Source of the DNA: G965232465 sp965232465
GTDB lineage: Bacteria > Pseudomonadota > Alphaproteobacteria > JAQWUY01
Length of the DNA: 64,000 bases
Direction: 5' to 3'
Assembly: GCA_965232465.1 (NCBI GenBank)
Contig: OZ246977.1
Location: 1,488,001-1,552,000, forward strand
Below, piece after piece: positions 18,291 through 27,409 of this stretch. Position numbers and translations under genes: made by a program. Below the pieces are notes generated by a model. That model searched no databases. It saw only the letters and a program-made list of their open reading frames with translations, and was not told the DNA's origin. Position 1 is the first letter of the stretch, and every line of letters begins with the position of its first letter.

Positions 18291-19165
18291 CGATATATAT
18301 CCGCTGTGTTATATTTTTCCAATTTATTAAACTGTATCAGATTGCGAATTTTTACCACATAATCAAAGCCTAATTGAGAATACTTTTCCAACCCCGCCGC
18401 CAAATCATGGGCGGTAATGGGCTGGTTATTTTTAAATGCCATATAACGAATCGACCGCAAATCCTCATACGCCCTATGACGGTTTAAATTTATCATATAT
18501 GACACCACAGAATCATATGGTGTGTCGAATGCTTTTACAGCATGGTTTTTGCCTATATCCCGATTTTCTGGAATTAAGCCTGATCCAGTGGTAAATGTCC
18601 ATTGTCCAAACAAAGAATTACCTTCAAGGGCAAACCGTGAAGTCCCCCATCCGCTTTCAATAATCGCCTGTGCCAACACCAATCCAACGGGAATCGGCTG
18701 TACACGATATTGTAAAGTACTTAATATTTTTTCCATATCGCCTGTGGCTTTGTACCGCTTGGCAAGCATTTGTAATAAACGGTTTTGTGCATCGTTCAAT
18801 ACCCCATGTATGGTGTATACATCAGACAAATTTTGAACACTTTTGCGTTCCGCAATAATATGGGTATTTGCCTGTACAATCAATGGAATCATTATCTGTA
18901 TAAACAATTTTTTTCGGATTTTAACAGGGGCGTCTTTCAGATTTTGGGGCATGCCTGAGGGGGCAATCGCCGGCACCTGTTCCATCGATTTTTGTATATC
19001 ATAAGAATATTGGTCAAATACGCCTTGCAAAGATTCATATGTGGGGCTGTCATAAACAATTAAATCTTTTATATGTTGCACGCTCTGTGCAATCCCCTGA
19101 TGTATAAATAAAAATGGCACAGTCAAAAAAACAAGCCAAGCAGAAAAAATACTTTTTTTATACAT
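18287..19165 (-). CDS. Bax-like glucosaminidase (GH73 peptidoglycan hydrolase)
   Basis: 292 residues from ATG 19165; a longer TTG start at 19186 is possible. The N-terminus is a signal peptide (MYKKSIFSAWLVFLTVPFLF then IHQGIAQ). The C-terminal half is a lysozyme-like glucosaminidase domain: LAQAIIESGWGTSRFALEGN with the catalytic glutamate, followed by LFGQWTF and the RAYEDLRSIRYM and YSQLGFDYVVKIRNLIQ segments typical of Bax proteins. It would act in the periplasm on glycan strands. The end overlaps yggS by 4 bp. Confidence 0.85.
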   Translation of the reverse strand: MYKKSIFSAWLVFLTVPFLFIHQGIAQSVQHIKDLIVYDSPTYESLQGVFDQYSYDIQKSMEQVPAIAPSGMPQNLKDAPVKIRKKLFIQIMIPLIVQANTHIIAERKSVQNLSDVYTIHGVLNDAQNRLLQMLAKRYKATGDMEKILSTLQYRVQPIPVGLVLAQAIIESGWGTSRFALEGNSLFGQWTFTTGSGLIPENRDIGKNHAVKAFDTPYDSVVSYMINLNRHRAYEDLRSIRYMAFKNNQPITAHDLAAGLEKYSQLGFDYVVKIRNLIQFNKLEKYNTADIYR

Positions 19166-19211
19166 ATTATTTTTTAGTACTTTCAAGATATTGTATCAAT
19201 AATAAAGAGTA

Positions 19212-19790
19212 TTAAGTTTCCAAAGCCTGTACTTCGGTTACTTCGGGAATATAATATCGCAACATGTTTTCAATTCCCATTTTTAAGGTTGCTGTGGACG
19301 AAGGACAACCTTCACACGCCCCCAACATGGACAACATCACAACACCGTCTTGATAATCGTGAAAGACGATGTCGCCCCCGTCTTGGGCAACAGCAGGGCG
19401 TACCCGTGTTTCCAGCAATTCTTTGATTTGTTCGACAATCTGTTTTTCGTCGCCTTCGAACTGTTTTTCTTCGTTGTGCCCACTGACATTTGCCGATATA
19501 TTATCCGCCAACACTGGTTTACCCGATTCAAAATATTCGGACAGCACAGATAACACCATTGGTTTTAAGTCCATCCATACAATCGATTCATCCTTGGTCA
19601 CGGTAACAAAGTCATGCCCCAAAAATACGCCAATGACATGATCCACATCAAACAGTGCTTCTGCAAGGGGGGAAATACCCTCTGCATCTTCTTTTTTTTG
19701 AAAATTTGCCGCCCCATTGGGCACCACCTTCGCATCAGGCAAAAATTTTAAAGTCGCCGGATTGGGGGTTTGTTCTGTTTGAATAAACAT
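19212..19790 (-). CDS. nfuA: NfuA-type Fe-S cluster scaffold/carrier
   Basis: 192 residues from ATG 19790, the expected start because the conserved MFIQTEQTPNPATLKF opening follows. It has an N-terminal Nfu_N domain (1-90) and a C-terminal NifU-like domain with the cluster ligands in GACEGCPSS (Cys159 and Cys162). This is the mitochondrial NFU1 / alphaproteobacterial type, which delivers 4Fe-4S clusters to target enzymes such as lipoyl synthase (family knowledge). Divergent from the SLAM-like gene, with a consensus promoter in between. Confidence 0.94.
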   Translation of the reverse strand: MFIQTEQTPNPATLKFLPDAKVVPNGAANFQKKEDAEGISPLAEALFDVDHVIGVFLGHDFVTVTKDESIVWMDLKPMVLSVLSEYFESGKPVLADNISANVSGHNEEKQFEGDEKQIVEQIKELLETRVRPAVAQDGGDIVFHDYQDGVVMLSMLGACEGCPSSTATLKMGIENMLRYYIPEVTEVQALET

Positions 19791-19833
19791 ATTTTTTAAA
19801 ATTCCTTGTCTTAAAAATAAGATATGTACAAAT

Positions 19834-19862
19834 AGTATACACAAAATCCATACAGATTGCAA
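19834..19862 (-). promoter_or_regulatory. Sigma-70-type promoter for nfuA
   Basis: On the minus strand: TTGCAA (19862-19857), 17-bp spacer, TATACT (19839-19834), about 45 bp upstream of the nfuA start codon. Confidence 0.6.
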
Positions 19863-19979
19863 TTGATTAAAACACACCCCACAAATGGTTTCATAATTTT
19901 GGTACCATTCACAATTACATACCATACTATGTGTGAAATACGATTTCAAGCAGGGATTATTTTGTGGTATGATGAGGGT

Positions 19980-21362
19980 ATGTGGTCATATACATTTTTT
20001 ACATATATCTGTTTGGGGATACTCGGCACTGTACCGTTTATAATGGGGGCACATGCAAACCCTGAGCAACCGCCCATGCCCGAAGTTGCCCCGAACAGCA
20101 TGCAGGTCATACGAAACCAAGCTGGCAAGGTGCAATCGATTACTGTACGAACAGAAGATTACTTGGAAATTATGCGTCAACAAAATCGATTGCCCGAAGC
20201 CCAAAAATTGTTGTTACGATTAATGCACGCATCAAACACCCCAAACACCAAAGGTCAAATGGCGTATTATTTGGGCATGATAACATTTGAACTGGGCGAT
20301 TACGCACAGGCGGAACAATATTACCGTATTAGCTTGGAAAATATTCCAAATGATGTGTGGGTACAATTAGAGCTGGCAATGACTTTATTCATTTTGCAAA
20401 AATATGAAGCATCTCAATATTATTTTGAACAGGTCAAAAATCACACCGCCAATGCGGAAATTTTACAAACTGTGCACGCATATTTACAAAAAATTGCTAG
20501 CAAACGCACATTTGATTATACTTTTCAAATGGGACTATATCCCAATAATAATGTAAACAATGCCCCACAAGTGGAAAATTACCAATTTTTTGGCAAAACT
20601 GTAACGCCAACCGAACGCCCAAAATCGGCAGTGGGAATTACATATGATATGTCCGTGTATTATAAAAAACGGGGACGGAACAATGATATATATACGCTCA
20701 GCCTTGCCCCATCTGGGACAAAGTACCAACAAAGTAAATACGACAATACCATAATCACGCTGGCTTTATCCCGTCTTGACCAATTACAAAAGGGATATAC
20801 AAACGCCAAAATCCACATCGGACGGTCATGGTCTGGGGGGCATAAAGATCGTAAAATTTGGGGCGTGTCATACACCCATGGCTGGTATGTGGGACAAAAA
20901 ACCGTACTCTCTTTAACAGGGGATTGGGGACATACGAACCTGATTAGTGGCAATTACAATGTGATTAAAACCGCCATTGTCCCTAGTGTGCAATATCATA
21001 TCACCCCTGTATCATCGATACATATAAGCATTAACCAAATCCGCACAAATCATGACCTATCAAATCGTACAGGTACACAAAATGGGGGTATTTTTGGATA
21101 TAATCGTACCCTACAAAATGGTATAAAAATATCCCCCAGCTTGTCGTTTAACCGTTTCGTAAGCGATAAAGTACAATCAGGGCTAGGCGGGATACGAATC
21201 CGTGAAACAACAGAGGTAAATTTGGGAATAAAATTATCCCCTTATGCCATTTTTAACTTTGTACCCACTGTGCAACTGGGGATGAGTCGTGTCGATAGCA
21301 CCATTAAAATGGACAGGGCAAAAAACACAGCATTTAATATAATATTTAAACGCACTTTTTGA
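19980..21362 (+). CDS. SLAM-like outer-membrane protein (TPR + DUF560-type barrel)
   Basis: 460 residues from ATG 19980; an upstream in-frame ATG at 19929 is possible. Signal peptide: hydrophobic residues 4-25, then ANPEQPP. Residues about 60-165 form TPR-like helices (YYLGMITFELGDYAQAEQYY). From about 180 the sequence turns into aromatic beta-strands with FDYTFQMGLYPNNNVNNA, resembling the start of the SLAM/DUF560 barrel, and ends with a terminal phenylalanine (FKRTF) as outer-membrane barrels do. SLAM proteins translocate surface lipoproteins in Neisseria and Moraxella; no lipoprotein partner is visible nearby. Assignment rests on architecture and the NxNxN motif. Confidence 0.7.
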   Translation: MWSYTFFTYICLGILGTVPFIMGAHANPEQPPMPEVAPNSMQVIRNQAGKVQSITVRTEDYLEIMRQQNRLPEAQKLLLRLMHASNTPNTKGQMAYYLGMITFELGDYAQAEQYYRISLENIPNDVWVQLELAMTLFILQKYEASQYYFEQVKNHTANAEILQTVHAYLQKIASKRTFDYTFQMGLYPNNNVNNAPQVENYQFFGKTVTPTERPKSAVGITYDMSVYYKKRGRNNDIYTLSLAPSGTKYQQSKYDNTIITLALSRLDQLQKGYTNAKIHIGRSWSGGHKDRKIWGVSYTHGWYVGQKTVLSLTGDWGHTNLISGNYNVIKTAIVPSVQYHITPVSSIHISINQIRTNHDLSNRTGTQNGGIFGYNRTLQNGIKISPSLSFNRFVSDKVQSGLGGIRIRETTEVNLGIKLSPYAIFNFVPTVQLGMSRVDSTIKMDRAKNTAFNIIFKRTF

Positions 21363-21373
21363 GAGGTTTTGGT

Positions 21374-21811
21374 TTAAGGGATTTTGGTACCTTGAAATTT
21401 ATTGTTAATGGATTCGATAATGCCTTCCAATATTTTAATTTCAGGCAAGCCCACATCTTTTTCCAATGCTTCATATGCTTGTGATGACAAGGCGGATACA
21501 TCCGCATATAAAGATTTGCCCAAATCGGTCAAACTAATATAGGTACAACGCTTATCCCGTGCATCCGTTCTGCGATTTATCCAACCCAAACCCTCCATAC
21601 GGTTTAAAATTCCCGTTAAGCTGGGACTGGAAATACAGACAATGTTGCTCATCTGTTCAATGGTAGTGTCTGGATATTCATGCAGATAGCTAATAATACG
21701 CCATTGTTGTTCAGTCACCCCATGTTGCTTTAAAATGGGACGGAAATACTGCATAAAATATTCCCGTACCCGCAATAAATTGACTGTCAAAGAATTATGT
21801 ATGGATCGCAT
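21374..21811 (-). CDS. MarR-family transcriptional regulator
   Basis: 145-residue winged-helix regulator. The recognition region reads VCISSPSLTGILNRMEGLGWINRRTDARDKR, with the DxR wing typical of MarR (residues about 58-88). It resembles the HpaR branch, which often senses aromatic acids; the ligand here is unknown. Convergent with the SLAM-like gene. The 170 bp between it and ygfZ contain its promoter region and no recognised site. Confidence 0.88.
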   Translation of the reverse strand: MRSIHNSLTVNLLRVREYFMQYFRPILKQHGVTEQQWRIISYLHEYPDTTIEQMSNIVCISSPSLTGILNRMEGLGWINRRTDARDKRCTYISLTDLGKSLYADVSALSSQAYEALEKDVGLPEIKILEGIIESINNKFQGTKIP

Positions 21812-21981
21812 TTTTTACCCCTGTTTCTTATATACTGTACCTTGTATATGGGTGCATTATATGTAAAACACACACAAAATGCAACTTGATATATACCCCA
21901 AAGGAAAACGACAGAAAAGTATCATAGGGATACCGCCCATGATGCGTTGCATACAAAAAATGGTGCCCCCCCTTTTTTATT

Positions 21982-22755
21982 TTATATCACTTTTACCACA
22001 CTATCGGCTGTTCGTATGGGTTTTGTATGCAGTTTGACCATTGCCATGGCATACACATCGCATACAAATACCACTTCGCCACATACTTTTTTATCCATGT
22101 CATACAGTGTATCACCTGAGCTGAGACCATCCCCTGTAATTGCCGTCAGCCGTTTTTTTACAGCTTGCCGCCAATGCATACGGGCGGTAACCTCTTGCCC
22201 TATATAACACCCTTTTTCAAAATCCACACCATTATATACATCCAAATTGAGTTCCAGTGCAAAGGCTTTGTTGCGGGGTACATCTGTGTCCAAGTCCGGT
22301 ACATTATGTTGTATCCGTAAACGGTCATACATGGTTTTATCGGCGGTGGTGGACAAGCATATTTCCCTATCAAACACATATACCCGATGCCCCATAATAT
22401 CGGTGCGGGGGTCGGGATATGCGGTGGCAATCGTTGGGGGGGATTCGTCCCATATGGCGTATACGGCAATAGTATCGCCTATGGCAAAATCTGTGTTGGT
22501 ATTTAGGGCATATTTTGATAAATACTGCCCACATGCCATCAAATCCGCAGAATCGACCTCCATATATATTTTATCTTGAAGCATAAAGGCAAAAAATCCA
22601 TATAAAAATTTGCCTTGGGGCGTTAAAATCGCCCCCCACACCAAACCGTGGGTCCGCATACGATTTATATCGCAAGTACACATACTTTGTAAGAAATCAA
22701 ACGCCCCCACATTCGACAAAATAATAAAAGACCGGTCGGTAATGTTATAAATCAT
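21982..22755 (-). CDS. ygfZ: Folate-dependent Fe-S repair protein YgfZ/IbaG-like (GcvT family)
   Basis: 257-residue GcvT-fold protein. It carries the YgfZ signature KGCYIGQEVTARMHWRQ (about residues 186-202) with the conserved cysteine, plus the N-terminal LQSMCTCDINRM and LTPQGKFLYGFF. YgfZ uses tetrahydrofolate to support Fe-S proteins such as MiaB. Divergent from pyrC with a 77-bp gap. Confidence 0.88.
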   Translation of the reverse strand: MIYNITDRSFIILSNVGAFDFLQSMCTCDINRMRTHGLVWGAILTPQGKFLYGFFAFMLQDKIYMEVDSADLMACGQYLSKYALNTNTDFAIGDTIAVYAIWDESPPTIATAYPDPRTDIMGHRVYVFDREICLSTTADKTMYDRLRIQHNVPDLDTDVPRNKAFALELNLDVYNGVDFEKGCYIGQEVTARMHWRQAVKKRLTAITGDGLSSGDTLYDMDKKVCGEVVFVCDVYAMAMVKLHTKPIRTADSVVKVI

Positions 22756-22832
22756 TTGATAGTATCCCCATTTTTATATATAGTATTATCATATTTTAAA
22801 ATCGATTCATATACGAAAAGGATATTATACTT

Positions 22833-24008
22833 ATGGGTATACGACAAGGTGGGCGTAAAAATGTACACCATCGAAAACGGGACATGTTACCCGAATTACA
22901 AATTCGCCGTCCCAATGAAATGCATGTGCATTTTCGGGATGGGGATATGTTAAAAACTGTTGTCCCCTATACGGCACGGCAATTCAGCCGGGCAGTGGTG
23001 ATGCCCAATATTACCCCCCCCATTGTAACATCTGAGGATGCGGTACAATACCGCAATCGTATCCTGCAAGCGGTCCCAGAAAACATCCCTTTCGAACCGT
23101 TAATGATGGCATATTTAACCGCTGATACGGATCCCGATGACATCGCCCAAGGATATGCGGATGGGGTGTTTTTTGGGGCAAAATTATATCCCGCCCACGC
23201 CACCACCAACAGCCACTTTGGCGTATCACATATTACCCAAATTACCGATGTTTTAAAAACCATGCAGGACATCGGGATGCCCTTATCCGTCCATGGGGAA
23301 GTGCCCTATAAAGAGGTGGATATTTTTGACCGGGAAGCGGTGTTTTTGGACGAAGTGTTGGCACCATTATTATCCGCATATCCAAATTTACGGGTAACTA
23401 TGGAACACATTACCACCGCACAAGCGGTTGAATTTTTAAAATCTGCGGGCGACAATGTGGCGGCAACGGTAACACCACAGCACCTATTGTATGACCGTAA
23501 TGATATGTTGGTGGGGGGCATTAAACCCCATTATTATTGTTTGCCCATATTAAAACGCAGCCATCACAAATGGGCGTTACGGGAATTGGTAACCAGCGGT
23601 TTTAAACGGGTATTCCTTGGCACAGACAGTGCCCCCCACAGCATTGATACCAAGGAATGTGCCTGTGGCTGTGCGGGGGTATTTTCCGCTATCAATGCGT
23701 TGGAATTTTACGCTCAAGTTTTTGACGAAGAAAACGCTTTGGACAAGTTGGAAGACTTTACCACCAATAATGCGGACAATTTTCATAACTTTATGCCATC
23801 TAATGGGGGTATTACCCTGATTAAAAGTGGCAATTTGGTACCACGGGAATTAACCGTTGCCGGCAGCAACCAAAAACTCCACCCCTTATGTAGCGATACA
23901 ATTATCCCATGGCGGGCGGATTATCGTATCGACAAAAGATATGACGATACCACCGCCACCTGTGGGGGGATGGGGACACCCAGTGGAGGCATACAAAATA
24001 ATGGCTAA
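22833..24008 (+). CDS. pyrC: Dihydroorotase, PyrC (type II)
   Basis: Third step of pyrimidine synthesis: reversible cyclisation of N-carbamoyl-aspartate to dihydroorotate. 391 residues from ATG 22833, which has AAAGGA upstream; an internal ATG at 22884 gives a start closer to E. coli PyrC. Zinc site: MHVHFRDGDM (His31, His33), carboxylated Lys117 in GAKLYPAHAT, then VHGEV, MEHITT and the catalytic Asp in LGTDSAPH. The C-terminus is about 20 residues longer than usual and overlaps ispH by 8 bp. Confidence 0.94.
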   Translation: MGIRQGGRKNVHHRKRDMLPELQIRRPNEMHVHFRDGDMLKTVVPYTARQFSRAVVMPNITPPIVTSEDAVQYRNRILQAVPENIPFEPLMMAYLTADTDPDDIAQGYADGVFFGAKLYPAHATTNSHFGVSHITQITDVLKTMQDIGMPLSVHGEVPYKEVDIFDREAVFLDEVLAPLLSAYPNLRVTMEHITTAQAVEFLKSAGDNVAATVTPQHLLYDRNDMLVGGIKPHYYCLPILKRSHHKWALRELVTSGFKRVFLGTDSAPHSIDTKECACGCAGVFSAINALEFYAQVFDEENALDKLEDFTTNNADNFHNFMPSNGGITLIKSGNLVPRELTVAGSNQKLHPLCSDTIIPWRADYRIDKRYDDTTATCGGMGTPSGGIQNNG

Positions 24009-24945
24009 AAAACGCACTTTAAAGATATTACTTGCGGGACCACGGGGTTTTTGTGCGGGGGTGGACAGGGCGATTACCATTGTGGAAAAGGCACTGGAAA
24101 AACATGGTGCCCCTGTGTATGTCCGCCATGAAATCGTCCACAATCGCTTTGTAGTGGAAAGTTTGGAAAAAAAAGGGGCAGTATTTGTCAAGGAATTGGA
24201 CGAAGTCCCCCCGAATGCCCCTGTGGTGTTTTCCGCCCATGGGGTGCCAAAATCGGTGCCCAGCATGGCCACTGCGTACAACATAGAATTTTTTGACGCC
24301 ACTTGCCCATTGGTAAGCCGTGTCCATCGCAGTGTGGAACGCAATTATAAAAAGGGCTTTACCACGATTCTTATTGGACACCAAGGACATCCAGAAGTTA
24401 TTGGTACCATGGGACAATTACCCAAGGGGGCAACAATTTTGGTGGAAACCATTGATGATGTATGGCGGTTACAATTGCCTGAGGATACAAAATTGTCTTG
24501 GTCGACACAAACCACTTTATCCGTCGATGAAACCACTGATATTATTCAGACACTCAAAGAAAAATTCCCTCATATTGTCGGTCCCGAATCAGGGGATATT
24601 TGCTATGCCACCACCAACCGTCAAGATGCTGTGCGGGACATCGCCCGCCGTTCGGATGCATTATTGGTTATCGGGGCACCCAATTCATCCAATTCCCGTC
24701 GTTTGGTCGATGTGGGATTACAAGAAGGATTATACAAATCGTTGCTTGTTCAACGGGCGGTGGATATCGATTGGGATTGGATGACGGATGTGTACACTTT
24801 GGGCATTTCGGCGGGAGCTTCCGCTCCGGAAATTCTGGTCGATGAAGTCGTAAACGCCTGTGCAAAGCATTTTATTGTCGATGTGGAAGAAGTTATCACC
24901 CATAAGGAAAAAGTATCATTTCCCCTACCCCGTAATTTACGATGA
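24001..24945 (+). CDS. ispH: 4-hydroxy-3-methylbut-2-enyl diphosphate reductase
   Basis: Last step of the MEP isoprenoid pathway, giving IPP and DMAPP. 314 residues from ATG 24001, overlapping the pyrC stop (ATGGCTAA). The three cluster cysteines are present: GFCAGVDRA (Cys18), ATCPLVSRVH (Cys102) and GDICYATTNRQ (Cys201). SAHGVP, IGHQGHPEVIGT and the substrate-binding GAPNSSNSRRL are also seen. It is followed by thrB and rnhA, an order typical of Alphaproteobacteria. Confidence 0.97.
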   Translation: MAKKRTLKILLAGPRGFCAGVDRAITIVEKALEKHGAPVYVRHEIVHNRFVVESLEKKGAVFVKELDEVPPNAPVVFSAHGVPKSVPSMATAYNIEFFDATCPLVSRVHRSVERNYKKGFTTILIGHQGHPEVIGTMGQLPKGATILVETIDDVWRLQLPEDTKLSWSTQTTLSVDETTDIIQTLKEKFPHIVGPESGDICYATTNRQDAVRDIARRSDALLVIGAPNSSNSRRLVDVGLQEGLYKSLLVQRAVDIDWDWMTDVYTLGISAGASAPEILVDEVVNACAKHFIVDVEEVITHKEKVSFPLPRNLR

Positions 24946-24973
24946 TATAAAATATGATAAGAAAGGCATACTT

Positions 24974-25930
24974 GTGGCTGTTTATACCCCCTTAACCGAT
25001 ACGGATGTGCACACATTTTTAGCAGATTATGATTGTGGGCAATTGGAATCCTTTGCGGGGATTACCGCCGGGGTGGAAAATACCAATTATTTTTTATATA
25101 CCACACAAAATACTTTTGTCCTGACTTTGTTTGAAAAGCGGGTAAATGAAAAAGATTTACCTTATTTTTTAAACCTGATGACTCATATGAATATCCAAGG
25201 TATTAAATGTCCACAAGTGATTTTTGATAACGATGGGAATGCTTTGCGCACGCTCAGAGGAAAAAAAGCGGTGCTTATATCATTTTTGGATGGACAGTCT
25301 GTGGCGGGCAATATCAGTACAGAAAACTGCCGTAAAATTGGACTGCTATCCGCCAAAATGCATATGGCAACCCAAAATTTCCCCATGCACCGCCCCAACG
25401 ATTTGGGATTACAAGGCTGGCAGCATTTACAACAAGACATTGGGGATAATATGCCATCGGATTACATGGACATAGTGGCAACAGAAATGACATTTCAACA
25501 CCAACACCCCAACACCCGCTTGCCAAATGGGGCAATTCATGGGGATTTATTCGTCGACAATGTCTTTTTTAAGGGGGATAATATCAGCGGTGTTATCGAT
25601 TTTTACTTTGGGTGCACAGATGCATATGTATATGATTTGGCAATCACCTTAACCGCTTGGTGCTTTGAAAATTTTGACGCCATAAATATGTCACGGGCAA
25701 TGGCAATGATACAAGGATATGAAACTGTGCGCCCCCTTTCCGATACAGAAAAAACATACTTGCCAATTGCGTTAAGGGGGGCATCCTTACGATTTATGCT
25801 AACCCGTTTATACGATGTGATAAACACCCCCAAAGATGCGGTTGTGGTCGTCAAGGATCCATCCGAATACGCCCGTAAATTGGCATTTTATCAAAATAAC
25901 GATATTACCAAAAATGGTATTTTTGCCTAA
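24974..25930 (+). CDS. thrB: Homoserine kinase, APH-fold type
   Basis: Phosphorylates homoserine on the way to threonine. GTG 24974 is taken as start: AAGAAAGG lies about 7 bp upstream, and the protein then opens VAVYTPLTDTDV like its alphaproteobacterial homologues. 318 residues. The fold is that of choline/aminoglycoside kinases: FAGITAGVENTNYFL near residue 25, VLISFLDG, the catalytic loop AIHGDLFVDNVFF (His, Asp, Asn) and the metal-binding VIDFYFG. Its stop codon overlaps the rnhA ATG by one base (TAATG), so translation is coupled. Confidence 0.94.
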   Translation: MAVYTPLTDTDVHTFLADYDCGQLESFAGITAGVENTNYFLYTTQNTFVLTLFEKRVNEKDLPYFLNLMTHMNIQGIKCPQVIFDNDGNALRTLRGKKAVLISFLDGQSVAGNISTENCRKIGLLSAKMHMATQNFPMHRPNDLGLQGWQHLQQDIGDNMPSDYMDIVATEMTFQHQHPNTRLPNGAIHGDLFVDNVFFKGDNISGVIDFYFGCTDAYVYDLAITLTAWCFENFDAINMSRAMAMIQGYETVRPLSDTEKTYLPIALRGASLRFMLTRLYDVINTPKDAVVVVKDPSEYARKLAFYQNNDITKNGIFA

Positions 25931-26355
25931 TGAAAAAAGTTGTTAAAATATATACAGATGGGGCATGTTCTGGCAACCCGGGGGCGGGGGGCTGGGGGGC
26001 GATTTTACGATATGGCAGTGCAGAAAAAGAAATCAATGGGGGCGATACAAATACCACCAACAATCGCATGGAGTTAATGGCCGCAATTATGGCACTAGAA
26101 TCCTTAAAACATCCATCCACAGTGGTTTTATACACGGACAGTAAATATGTAAAAGATGGCATTACCAAATGGATTTTCAACTGGAAAAAGAAAAATTGGA
26201 AGAATGTCAAAAATCCTGATTTATGGCAACGGCTTGACCGAGCCACAACCCCGCACACTATAACATGGCAATGGGTCAAAGGACATGCGGGACACCCAGA
26301 AAACGAACGCTGTGATACTTTGGCAAGAAACGCCATCCCGAATACCAGCATATAA
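25930..26355 (+). CDS. rnhA: Ribonuclease HI
   Basis: Degrades RNA in RNA-DNA hybrids. 141 residues with all catalytic acids in the usual places: Asp10 (IYTDGACSGNPG), Glu48 (NRMELMA), Asp70 (LYTDSKYV) and the last Asp in ENERCDTLA (129). The KGHAGHPENE loop holds the conserved histidine. The handle/basic protrusion (WIFNWKKKNWKNVKNPDLW) is of the proteobacterial type. Third gene of the ispH-thrB-rnhA operon. Confidence 0.97.
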   Translation: MKKVVKIYTDGACSGNPGAGGWGAILRYGSAEKEINGGDTNTTNNRMELMAAIMALESLKHPSTVVLYTDSKYVKDGITKWIFNWKKKNWKNVKNPDLWQRLDRATTPHTITWQWVKGHAGHPENERCDTLARNAIPNTSI

Positions 26356-26436
26356 GATACTTAGGTTACCAATCTATGTCAGTCTATTAATGGAAACACC
26401 AATATCAAAAGTTAACTGAAAATAAGGAAAATAATC

Positions 26437-27315
26437 ATGACTTTCGAACAACTTCGTACATTTCTCTGGGTCGCCCGTTTGAGTAGTTTTCGCAAAGCTT
26501 CTGAGAGCTTACATCTCTCACAGCCTGCTGTTTCTACGCGTATTTCAAATCTTGAGTATGAATTGCAAACAAAATTATTCGATCGTGATTCTGCTGATTT
26601 AGCCCTTACCAAAGAAGGACAACAGCTGCTGGGATACGCCGAACAGATGTTATTCATAGAAGATGAGATTAAACACCGCATTGCCAATCCTTCGGAAACA
26701 AAGGGTATTTTTCGTTTGGGTGCATCCGAAACCATTGCACAAGCGTGGCTACCATCTTTTATTCAAGCGTTCAATTTACGGTTTCCACGGGTAAACATTG
26801 ACCTGACGATTGATATTTCAATACATCTTCGTACAGCTGTTATAGAGCGACGACTTGACTTGGCGTGCCTTATGGGACCTGTGTCTGAGTATTCATTTGA
26901 AAATGTAACTCTGCCTGAATTTGATTTATATTGGTATAAATCCAAGCAAATAAAAGTTGCGGATTTATCAGAAATTCCTATTATATCCTATGCACGCCAA
27001 ACGCGCCCTTATCGAATCTTAACCTCTGAGCTAGCACGACGCACAGGGGCAAAATCACGGGTGTTCTCATCCGCATCTTTATCCGCAAGTCTCAGAATAA
27101 TTGCGGCGGGGATTGCTGTTGGACCTTATCCCCATGCACTTGTACATCACCACCCAGAAGCAAATAAAGTTGAAAAATTTGATCCTGGTTTTATGCTACC
27201 CCCTTTACAGTTTACAGCATCTTATCTTGCAGAACCTCAGAGTTTTCTTGTGAAAAAAAGTGCGGAAATCGCCCATGAAGTGGCAACAGAGTGGCATAAT
27301 GCAAACATCAAGTAA
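26437..27315 (+). CDS. LysR-family transcriptional regulator
   Basis: 292 residues with an N-terminal HTH (FLWVARLSSFRKASESLHLSQPAVSTRISNLE, residues 10-43) and a periplasmic-binding-like effector domain. It lies immediately upstream of, and in the same direction as, the DUF1445-TRAP-oxoprolinase genes, so it is the likely regulator of that cassette. Compared with flanking native genes, this stretch uses fewer C-runs and more T-ending codons, suggesting different ancestry. Confidence 0.92.
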   Translation: MTFEQLRTFLWVARLSSFRKASESLHLSQPAVSTRISNLEYELQTKLFDRDSADLALTKEGQQLLGYAEQMLFIEDEIKHRIANPSETKGIFRLGASETIAQAWLPSFIQAFNLRFPRVNIDLTIDISIHLRTAVIERRLDLACLMGPVSEYSFENVTLPEFDLYWYKSKQIKVADLSEIPIISYARQTRPYRILTSELARRTGAKSRVFSSASLSASLRIIAAGIAVGPYPHALVHHHPEANKVEKFDPGFMLPPLQFTASYLAEPQSFLVKKSAEIAHEVATEWHNANIK

Positions 27316-27409
27316 TTCCAAATTTTTTATCAATATGTATAAATAATGATAATTTGAATAAATGTTCCCACTATGTTACAGTTCCATAAAGGTAACTAAA
27401 GAAGCGTTT

